A stretch of 35,121 nucleotides of DNA from Hyphomicrobiales bacterium (GTDB lineage Bacteria; Pseudomonadota; Alphaproteobacteria; Rhizobiales; Rhizobiaceae): positions 1-35,121 of the forward strand of contig JAAEMP010000104.1 in NCBI GenBank assembly GCA_024225445.1. The letters run 5' to 3'. Below the pieces are notes generated by a model. It made no database searches. It was given only the letters and a program-made list of their open reading frames with translations, and was not told where the DNA came from. Within the stretch, counting starts at the first letter, position 1. Every line of letters begins with the position of its first letter. Below are positions 8,740 to 15,003 of this stretch, one piece after another. The position numbers and the translations under genes were made by a program.

Positions 8740-8754
8740 TTAAAAAACAATTCA
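8740..8754 (+). promoter_or_regulatory. possible CtrA-type site upstream of divK
   Basis: TTAA-N7-TTCA at 8740-8754 differs at one base from the CtrA consensus TTAA-N7-TTAA and lies about 60 bp upstream of the divK ATG. CtrA control of divK is known in Caulobacter. In an AT-rich intergenic stretch one such near match can arise by chance, so this is only a candidate. Confidence 0.25.
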
Positions 8755-8813
8755 GAGCAATGCAATTTGGCCAAAAGGTTGATTTTGACCGGTCAGTGCT
8801 GGCGGAGACAAGT

Positions 8814-9185
8814 ATGAGCAAAACTGTGATGATTGTTGAGGATAATGAGCTCAACATGAAACTGTTTAACGATCTGTTGGAAGCCAATGGTTATAACACG
8901 ATTAAGACAGATGACGGGATGAAAGCTCTTGAATTGGCAAGAACCCATCATCCCGATTTGATTTTGATGGATATACAATTGCCGGAAGTTTCAGGTCTGG
9001 AAGTCACCAAATGGCTGAAAGAAGACGATGAGCTGCACCAAATTCCCGTTATTGCCGTGACCGCCTTTGCAATGAAAGGTGATGAAGAACGAATTCGGCA
9101 GGGCGGGTGCGAAGCATATATTTCCAAGCCGATTTCAATCAGCGGGTTTATTGAAACAGTAAAAACTTATTTGGGTGATTTGTAA
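8814..9185 (+). CDS. divK: single-domain response regulator DivK
   Basis: A receiver-only regulator of 123 residues. [20 protein letters not shown] gives the acidic pocket, [16 protein letters not shown] carries the phosphoacceptor Asp53, [16 protein letters not shown] the switch Thr, and AYISKPIS the invariant Lys. The sequence is close to Caulobacter DivK, the essential cell-fate regulator that controls DivL-CckA-CtrA signalling. The open frame extends 46 codons further upstream, but that part is not DivK-like; ATG 8814 has a GGAG six bases before it and matches the family length. The gene is followed 18 bp later by pleD, the standard alphaproteobacterial arrangement. Confidence 0.97.
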   Translation: MSKTVMIVEDNELNMKLFNDLLEANGYNTIKTDDGMKALELARTHHPDLILMDIQLPEVSGLEVTKWLKEDDELHQIPVIAVTAFAMKGDEERIRQGGCEAYISKPISISGFIETVKTYLGDL

Positions 9186-9203
9186 CGTTAGGAATTGGGT
9201 CTT

Positions 9204-10583
9204 ATGACCGCGCGTATCCTTGTAGTTGATGACATTGCTACCAATGTGAAGCTTCTTGAAGCTCGTTTGATGGCTGAATATTTTCAGGTGCTAACTGCCA
9301 GCAATGGCCGTGATGCGCTGGAAATCTGTGAAAAGGGATTATGTGATCTGGTGCTTCTGGATGTGATGATGCCTGATATGGATGGCTATGAAGTCTGTCA
9401 AAGGCTAAAAAACAATCCAAAGACCTCGTTTCTTCCTGTTGTTATGATTACTGCACTGGATTTACCTGAAGATCGGGTTAAAGGACTGGAATGCGGTGCT
9501 GATGATTTTCTAACCAAACCGGTCAATGATCTGGCGTTGATTACCAGGGTAAAAAGTCTTGTGCGGTTAAAATCCCTGACGGACGAATTACGTCTTCGCG
9601 CACACACCAGCAAAGATTTTGGCCTTGAGAAACTAATCAGCAGAAATTCTCTGGAATTCGAGCCGAAAGAGCGAAAAATTCTGATTGTCGATGATCTGCC
9701 GTCCTCCTACGAAAAAGTTGTCCATGTTTTGGCTCGGGATCATTCAGTAACTGTTGCAACCGATGCACAGCAGGCATTATTTCGAGCAGCTGAAGAAGGT
9801 TTTGATGTAGTTGTAGTTTCTCTGGCATTGGGTGAATACGATCCACTTCGTTTTTGCTCGCATCTGCGTTCGCTGGAACGCACCAGATTGCTGCCGATAT
9901 TAGCAATTGCCGATTATGAGCATGAGATGAAAATTATCCGGGCGCTTGATCTGGGTGTCAATGATTATATACGTCGCCCGATTGATCCGAATGAGTTGTT
10001 GGCGCGAATTCACAGCCAGATCAAACGAAAAATCTATAATGACCTGCTTGGCGATTCGATACAGCAGTCAATTGAGATGTCGGTTCGAGATGGATTAACC
10101 GGGCTTCATAATCGGCGTTATCTGGATTCGTATTTGGGTGAGATGGTCAAATCCGCCCAATTAAATGATAAACCATTGTCCCTGTTTATCTGCGACATAG
10201 ACCGTTTCAAGCTGGTTAATGATCGACACGGACATGATGTGGGTGATGAAGTTATTCGGGAATTTTCTGGCAGAATTCGCAAAAATGTTAGAAATATTGA
10301 TATTGCCTGCCGATATGGTGGTGAGGAATTTGTGGTTGCGATGCCCGATACTGACACTAACCTGGCCGCAATTGTCGCTGAACGTCTGCGAAGTGAGATT
10401 GCGGCGCATCCATTTATTGTCGCCGGTGGATCAAAGCAATTACCGATCACAGTGTCAGTTGGCGTGTCAACATTGCAAGGTGTAGATGATACGCAGTCGA
10501 AACTGATTAAGCGTGCAGATACAGCGCTTTATCAGGCAAAATACAACGGGCGAAATCAGGTAATGAGCGATCACGCAGCCTGA
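9204..10583 (+). CDS. pleD: PleD response regulator / diguanylate cyclase
   Basis: A 459-residue protein with two receiver domains and a GGDEF domain. The first receiver has ILVVDDIATN and LVLLDVMMPDMDG with Asp53. The second (about 158-280) keeps the fold (ILIVDDLPSS) but has Ser in place of the phosphoacceptor Asp (VVVVSLALGEYD), matching PleD's adaptor domain. The cyclase domain starts at RDGLTGLHNRRYLD and has the active site RYGGEEF (372-376) preceded by the inhibitory site RNID (363-366) at the canonical five-residue distance. The protein should make cyclic di-GMP, be feedback-inhibited, and be activated by phosphorylation and dimerisation. The start is ATG 9204; the open frame begins three codons earlier at a TTG. 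Confidence 0.97.
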   Translation: MTARILVVDDIATNVKLLEARLMAEYFQVLTASNGRDALEICEKGLCDLVLLDVMMPDMDGYEVCQRLKNNPKTSFLPVVMITALDLPEDRVKGLECGADDFLTKPVNDLALITRVKSLVRLKSLTDELRLRAHTSKDFGLEKLISRNSLEFEPKERKILIVDDLPSSYEKVVHVLARDHSVTVATDAQQALFRAAEEGFDVVVVSLALGEYDPLRFCSHLRSLERTRLLPILAIADYEHEMKIIRALDLGVNDYIRRPIDPNELLARIHSQIKRKIYNDLLGDSIQQSIEMSVRDGLTGLHNRRYLDSYLGEMVKSAQLNDKPLSLFICDIDRFKLVNDRHGHDVGDEVIREFSGRIRKNVRNIDIACRYGGEEFVVAMPDTDTNLAAIVAERLRSEIAAHPFIVAGGSKQLPITVSVGVSTLQGVDDTQSKLIKRADTALYQAKYNGRNQVMSDHAA

Positions 10584-10644
10584 TCAAGAAAAGTATTTTC
10601 CCAACAGTGTTTGAATAACTGAGCTGCGTGTTAACCAAAATGCG

Positions 10645-10679
10645 TAAGGTTAATCAAAACGAAGTTTTGATTAACCTTA
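10645..10679. repeat. 16-bp perfect inverted repeat downstream of pleD
   Basis: TAAGGTTAATCAAAAC at 10645-10660 pairs exactly with 10664-10679 around a GAA loop, 62 bases after the pleD stop. The stem is AT-rich and is not followed by a T-run, so it is not a classical intrinsic terminator. It could stabilise the 3' end of the divK-pleD message or be a protein-binding palindrome. A further TTAACC copy lies just upstream at 10631. Confidence 0.6.
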
Positions 10680-10786
10680 TCGAATAGTTGATTTTGATCC
10701 AAAATTGAGTCAAATTCGACCAAGGATAGCGGGCAGAATGAAATCTAATCTATCTTAGGCGCTTGTCTGATAGTTTGAATACCCTA

Positions 10787-10990
10787 CGGAGATCTCAGGT
10801 CCGCCGCATCTCCTGGGTCCGTGGGGTTCGTCGGTCAGCATGTTGGCATTTGTGGCCTCCTCGTACCATGGCTGATATCGCTGACCGACACCAAATCAAA
10901 TTGCTGTGCTCAGCACGGTGATTTGGCCAGCGACAAAAGCATCCCAACCTCACCCCTCTATTCGGATCGAACGGTCCGTACAAGTATGAT
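10787..10990. ncRNA. candidate structured RNA between pleD and rpmG
   Basis: This gene-free block is visibly richer in G+C than its flanks and contains adjacent pairable segments. GTCGGTCAGC (10830-10839) is perfectly complementary to 10880-10889. Immediately next, CCAAATCA (10891-10898) pairs with 10919-10926 and encloses a smaller stem TGCTG/CAGCA (10902-10906 with 10911-10915). A loose repeat CTCAGGTCCG/CTCCTGGGTCCG lies at the left edge. No convincing reading frame or known RNA family (SRP, RNase P, tmRNA or 6S signature) was recognised. A terminator-like hairpin follows at 10998-11031. Direction and boundaries are unknown. Confidence 0.35.
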
Positions 10991-10997
10991 TTTCAGC

Positions 10998-11031
10998 GTA
11001 AAAAACCGCCTGGGTAAAACTCAAGCGGTTT
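10998..11031 (-). terminator. intrinsic terminator, probably for rpmG
   Basis: AAACCGC (11003-11009) pairs with GCGGTTT (11025-11031), and the stem continues inward with G-U pairs to a three-base loop. Read on the minus strand it ends in a run of six T (to 10998), giving a good intrinsic terminator about 70 bases after the rpmG stop. On the plus strand the following bases are T-rich but not a clean run, so bidirectional use is possible. Confidence 0.65.
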
Positions 11032-11103
11032 ATTGTATTTGATTGTTGAAAATATTGGTGTCCGGCGTTTGGGACGTTTTTCAAATAAAGCGGAATACCA
11101 AAT

Positions 11104-11271
11104 TTACTTAATTTTGGTTTCTTTGAAATCTACATGCTTTTTTGCAACGGGGTCGTATTTACGTTTGACCATTTTTTCGGTCATGGTACGACTGTTCTTT
11201 TTGGTTACATAATAAAAGCCTGTATCTGCAGTGCTTTCGAGCTTGATTTTGATTGTCGTTGCCTTGGCCAT
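11104..11271 (-). CDS. rpmG: 50S ribosomal protein L33
   Basis: A 55-residue basic protein beginning [20 protein letters not shown] and continuing [19 protein letters not shown] and the C-terminal [12 protein letters not shown], all typical of L33. It lacks the CxxC zinc pairs and so is the zinc-independent form. The start is the ATG immediately before this sequence (11271), with GAGAG about eight bases upstream; the open frame is 20 codons longer, but that part is not L33-like. It converges with pleD across a 520-bp gap, as in many Hyphomicrobiales. Confidence 0.95.
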   Translation of the reverse strand: MAKATTIKIKLESTADTGFYYVTKKNSRTMTEKMVKRKYDPVAKKHVDFKETKIK

Positions 11272-11315
11272 CTTGGGTGCTCTCAATTGGGCTGGAACCA
11301 GTTTCCAGCAAACAA

Positions 11316-11339
11316 GGCCGCTACTTTTCAAGTGCGGCC
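11316..11339 (-). promoter_or_regulatory. hairpin in the rpmG leader
   Basis: GGCCGC (11316-11321) pairs with GCGGCC (11334-11339), with further pairing inward past a bulge. On the minus strand it is followed by TTGTTT. It falls at or just after the predicted start of the rpmG transcript and downstream of the NUDIX gene, so it may be a 5' leader stem, a NUDIX terminator, or both. Confidence 0.4.
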
Positions 11340-11353
11340 CCTAACGTTGGGCG

Positions 11354-11382
11354 CAAATTACTGATAGGAAGCGGAATGTCAA
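11354..11382 (-). promoter_or_regulatory. candidate promoter for rpmG
   Basis: On the minus strand a perfect -35 hexamer TTGACA (11382-11377) is followed after 16-17 bases by a weak -10 (TAATTT/AATTTG, about 11354-11360). It lies about 85-110 bases upstream of the L33 start codon. The -10 is poor, so the assignment rests mainly on the -35 and the position. Confidence 0.4.
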
Positions 11383-11461
11383 GAGGGAGTTGGAGTGTCC
11401 TTTTGTAAAACCGGATTGTGGGATAATATATTTGGTATCACCAATCATATTTCTCCTGGTA

Positions 11462-12277
11462 TTATTCCATTACCTTGCGATTGAAACCGTTCCTTGCAAA
11501 ATAGTATCGGGGAGCTGAAAATTCCGGATCCAGATTGGGATCGACTTTCAGGCGGTTAATTAATTCTACTAGCATAACTCTTGTGATTTCGCGAGTGTTT
11601 GCCGCTATCGCCCTTTGCGGCTTTATCCACTGGAGGTTTTCAAGTTCTCCTGATGGTTTGAACCCACTCTCAGGGGAATAGCCGATGGCACTGGCAGGGG
11701 CGGTGAAAAACCAGGTGTCAAAGCGCCTTGGTGCACCAGGTGGTGTAGTTGCCCTCGCCAATAACCGGTAAGATGAAATTGCCGGAGCCATGTTCTGGTC
11801 TTTGAAATAATACCAGTCTTTGTGTAAAGGCGGATTTTCTGATTCTTGTCCCAGCAGAATTCCGGTTTCCTCTGCCATTTCCCTGGCGCAGGTCAAAGCC
11901 AGGGCACGGACAGATCTTGGAGAGGCGCGCGCGGGCGAATTATTCAGAATACGCTTGGCGGTTAATTCGTCAAATTCATCAACTGAAGATATACTGCCAT
12001 CGGCCCGGTCAACTGCTCCACCTGGAAATACCAGTGCCCCTGGCATGAATTTAAGAGCCTTGTTGCGTTGCCCCATCAAGATTCGATAGTCGCCAGGTTC
12101 GCCATCGACAAGAATAATAGTTGCCGCATTTCGGATTCGGACCGGGGGGCTTCCATCCTGTTTTGCGTTTTGGCGCATTTTGCGCATTTTGGGGGAGCGG
12201 ATCATTTCCTGGAGACGATCGATTTCTACCTCCAGACTACCGTTCAGGCGGGGCGTATAGTCATAGTGTTTTGTCAA
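11462..12277 (-). CDS. NUDIX hydrolase with an interrupted NUDIX box
   Basis: A 271-residue protein. The fold starts at RIRNAATIILVDGE, followed by MGQRNKALKFMPGALVFPGGAVD (FPGG 84-87). The catalytic helix CAREMAEETGILLG (130-143) supplies the REUXEEXGU part of the box, but about 40 residues separate the glycine end from the helix where the canonical box has only five plus seven. This long insertion resembles the NUDT19-like/CoA-type NUDIX group, which suggests a CoA-ester or nucleotide-diphosphate substrate, but that is inference. The start TTG (12275-12277) overlaps the end of the degraded DUF983 gene by 17 bases. Downstream is rpmG. Confidence 0.85.
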   Translation of the reverse strand: MTKHYDYTPRLNGSLEVEIDRLQEMIRSPKMRKMRQNAKQDGSPPVRIRNAATIILVDGEPGDYRILMGQRNKALKFMPGALVFPGGAVDRADGSISSVDEFDELTAKRILNNSPARASPRSVRALALTCAREMAEETGILLGQESENPPLHKDWYYFKDQNMAPAISSYRLLARATTPPGAPRRFDTWFFTAPASAIGYSPESGFKPSGELENLQWIKPQRAIAANTREITRVMLVELINRLKVDPNLDPEFSAPRYYFARNGFNRKVME

Positions 12278-12634
12278 ATCCGTGCATCCCTAGCGCCAAT
12301 TGAAGACTATAAACCAATCCTTTGACTGGCCGCATAAGTGTCACTGCGATCATCATTGCAGGGAGTAACCCACCAATCGCTGTAGTCCACATTCTGAACA
12401 GTTCATATTTCATTGAAAACATCAGCAGTGCAACGACTAAATGTCCGACCAGAAATATAATCAGCGCGGTGATGGAATAATTCCTTCGAGCAATTATCGC
12501 AACTATACTTTAGCGTTTTAAACTTTTTATAGAGATCACCATTTTTCGCAACCCGGGCATTTGCAGCAGATCCCGTTGGCTATGGCGCTTGAAAGTGAGT
12601 GTTTCGAGTGAGTTAAAATTTTGCTTTTTGTCAA
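12261..12634 (-). pseudogene. frameshifted DUF983-family membrane protein
   Basis: Pieces of one DUF983 protein lie in different frames. The first, after a TTG at 12634, ends GICCKCPGCEK (first zinc pair). After a frame change at a run of A comes LKYSCDNCSKELFHHRADY (second zinc pair and the family HHRAD motif). A second frame change, with a few residues missing, leads to IIFLVGHLVVALLMF, then LMRPVKGLVYSLQ and LALGMHGFD, the conserved membrane and C-terminal part, stopping at 12261. No single frame covers the protein. The position between rnr and the NUDIX gene is where DUF983 sits in related genomes. Either the gene has decayed recently or the assembly has at least two small indels here. 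Confidence 0.8.
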
Positions 12635-12666
12635 TTAACTGTCTTTTATCAAGTGTTATAATAGTG

Positions 12667-14991
12667 TCACCGACGCTGCCTTTTCTTTCGGCCACCAAAA
12701 TTCTTTGCCGGCCTACCTTGCCTTGAACTGGTCCGCCGCGATCTGGGCAACTTGCCGGTTTTAGTTCCCTCACTCAGCATCTCAAAGAGCAATGCCCCCG
12801 CAACGGGTGCTGCTTCAATCAATTTTACTTCCACTAACTGACCCATTTGAAAGGCCAAACCGGTATTTTCACCTACAATAGAATGGCTGGATGCATCAAA
12901 AATCAGATATTCATCAGAGATTGTTCTTATCGGAATGAATCCATCAGCACCAGTGTCTGATAGCGTAACAAACAAGCCGGCGCGGGTGACGCCATTGATG
13001 CGAGCAACAAATCGTTCGCCAATGGATTGTGACAAATGAGTTGAGATCAATCGGTCAATCGTATCTCGCTCAGCACTGATTGCCCGGCGCTCCGCAATTG
13101 AGATATCGGCAGCAATAACATCGAGCATGGCTTCTTCGTTTGGGGTAATTGCTCCCGTTCCCAGTTTGAGGCTACCAACAAGTGCCCGGTGAATGACAAG
13201 GTCAGCATAGCGGCGGATCGGGGAAGTAAAATGGGCATAGCGAGCAAGATTGAGGCCAAAATGCCCAATGTTTTGTGGCGAGTATTCGGCCTGGCTCTGG
13301 GAACGCAGTATTACCTGATTGACGAGTTCCAAATTATCGCTGTCACGAACCGAGTTCAGAATTGCGTTGAAATGTACCGGTCTCAGATTACCTGATCGCG
13401 TCAATGATAAATCCATTGTCTTGAGAAATTCCCGAAAACTCTCAAGTTTTGCCAGAGAAGGTGAATCATGAATGCGATAGATCAGTTGTTGCTTTGTGCG
13501 TTCCAGGCTCTGGGCGGCCGCCACATTGGCCTGAATCATGAATTCTTCAACCAGTTTGTGCGCATCCAGGCGATCAGGGACGAAAATACGATCAACGGTT
13601 CCATCGGGTTTGAGGACTATTTTCCGTTCAGGTATATCGATGTCCAAAGGCTCACGTTTGTCCCGGCCTTTCTTGAGGCAGGCATAGGCTTCCCATAGCG
13701 GCTTCAGAACGCTATCGAGGATTTCGTTTGCCCTATCATCACCTTGCCCATCAATTGCTCCCTGAGCCTGGTTATAAGAAAGTTTGGCGGGGCTGCGCAT
13801 CAGGATGCGGTGAAAGGAATGGGAACGTTTTCGACCATCAGCCTCAAATACCATCCGCACAGCCAGAGCCGGGCGGTCAACATTTTCTCTCAAGGAGCAA
13901 AGATTGTTGGAGATGCGCTCGGGCAACATAGGTACCACACGGTCAGGAAAATATACAGAATTGCCGCGTTTAAATGCTTCTCGATCAATGGCACTTCCCG
14001 AACGCACGTACCAACTTACATCGGCAATCGCCACGTAAACAATATAACCACCCTTGTTGTTGTCAGCTTTGTCAACTTCGCTAAAGATAGCATCGTCGTG
14101 ATCCTTGGCGTCTCCCGGATCAATCGTGATCAGAGGCAACTCCCGCCAGTCTTCACGGCTTTTTTCCATATTTGCGGTTGTTATCGGTTTGAGCGCTGCT
14201 GCCTCATCAAGGGCGGATTGTGGAAAGACATGGGGAATATCATTTTCATGGATGGCAATCATCGACAGCGCTTTTTCACTTTGAAACGCACCTATTACCT
14301 GAACGACCTTGCCGTTTTTCAAGCCAAATTTTCCGCTTCGGCCAATTTCCACCTCAACCAAATCACCTTCAACACCGCCGCCCGCAGCCTGGATGGAAAT
14401 ATCGACTTCCTTTTGTCTGCGGTTGGTTGGATCAAGGCGAAAATTATCTCCGTGTTCGCGCAAGACTCCAAGAATGCTGGATTTTTGCCTGTCGAGGATT
14501 TTCATTATCTTGCCCAGATAAAATCTGCTGGATGTACCATCTGATGTATCGCCATCAGTTGAAATCCGGGCCAGTACCCGATCACCAATTCCCGCTTTGG
14601 CACCTCGATCATTTTGTTTGCTAATCGAAACTGTCGGCGCCCGCCCATTTCTAGTTTCATCCCAACGTGAGGGGATTGCCAGCAGGCCGCCATTGCGATC
14701 GCGCGCAACAATATCAAGTGTGGTGACCGGGGGCAGGGTACCTGTAGCACTCAGTTTTTTGCCATTTCGCTGCAAAATTCCACTATCCAGTAATTCCCTC
14801 AACATGGTCTTTAATTTAATACGAGCCTCTCCCGACAGCCCGAATTCACGGACAATGTCGCGTTTGTTCGTGCGGTTGGGATTTTGGGTGACAAAGTTCA
14901 GAATCTCCTCACGCGTGGGAAAATGAGCAGAATCCTTTCGAGATTTTTTTCGGCTTTTTGAATTGGCGCGCTTACCGGGTTTTTGGGTCAA
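12667..14991 (-). CDS. rnr: ribonuclease R
   Basis: A 774-residue 3'-5' exoribonuclease of the RNase II/RNB family that degrades structured RNA and supports quality control. An N-terminal basic tail and helix-turn-helix-like region (TREEILNFVTQNPNRTNKRDI) precede cold-shock domains. The RNB catalytic core has PLITIDPGDAKDHDDAIFSE with the metal-binding aspartates, then DVSWYVRSGSAIDREAF and HFTSPIRRYADLVIHR. An S1 domain follows (GERFVARINGVTRAGLFV), then a Lys/Arg-rich tail ending GGRKKRQRR. The start is TTG at 14991, 12 bases after the topA stop. The pair is probably co-transcribed, but no clear ribosome site was seen. Confidence 0.95.
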   Translation of the reverse strand: MTQKPGKRANSKSRKKSRKDSAHFPTREEILNFVTQNPNRTNKRDIVREFGLSGEARIKLKTMLRELLDSGILQRNGKKLSATGTLPPVTTLDIVARDRNGGLLAIPSRWDETRNGRAPTVSISKQNDRGAKAGIGDRVLARISTDGDTSDGTSSRFYLGKIMKILDRQKSSILGVLREHGDNFRLDPTNRRQKEVDISIQAAGGGVEGDLVEVEIGRSGKFGLKNGKVVQVIGAFQSEKALSMIAIHENDIPHVFPQSALDEAAALKPITTANMEKSREDWRELPLITIDPGDAKDHDDAIFSEVDKADNNKGGYIVYVAIADVSWYVRSGSAIDREAFKRGNSVYFPDRVVPMLPERISNNLCSLRENVDRPALAVRMVFEADGRKRSHSFHRILMRSPAKLSYNQAQGAIDGQGDDRANEILDSVLKPLWEAYACLKKGRDKREPLDIDIPERKIVLKPDGTVDRIFVPDRLDAHKLVEEFMIQANVAAAQSLERTKQQLIYRIHDSPSLAKLESFREFLKTMDLSLTRSGNLRPVHFNAILNSVRDSDNLELVNQVILRSQSQAEYSPQNIGHFGLNLARYAHFTSPIRRYADLVIHRALVGSLKLGTGAITPNEEAMLDVIAADISIAERRAISAERDTIDRLISTHLSQSIGERFVARINGVTRAGLFVTLSDTGADGFIPIRTISDEYLIFDASSHSIVGENTGLAFQMGQLVEVKLIEAAPVAGALLFEMLSEGTKTGKLPRSRRTSSRQGRPAKNFGGRKKRQRR

Positions 14992-15003
14992 ACAATAAAC
15001 TCG

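Noticed and set aside
8676-8813. 46-codon N-terminal extension of DivK
   Set aside because: It is not DivK-like and has no ribosome site, whereas ATG 8814 has a GGAG and matches the family N-terminus.
10795-10983. 62-codon minus-strand frame in the pleD-rpmG gap
   Set aside because: Its residues match no family and the region is better explained by paired repeats.
10787-10990. SRP RNA, 6S RNA, RNase P RNA or tmRNA
   Set aside because: None of the conserved core motifs of these RNAs could be found, so only a generic structured-RNA candidate is reported.
13744-14544. 266-codon plus-strand frame
   Set aside because: It is wholly antisense to the strongly supported rnr gene and has no domain.
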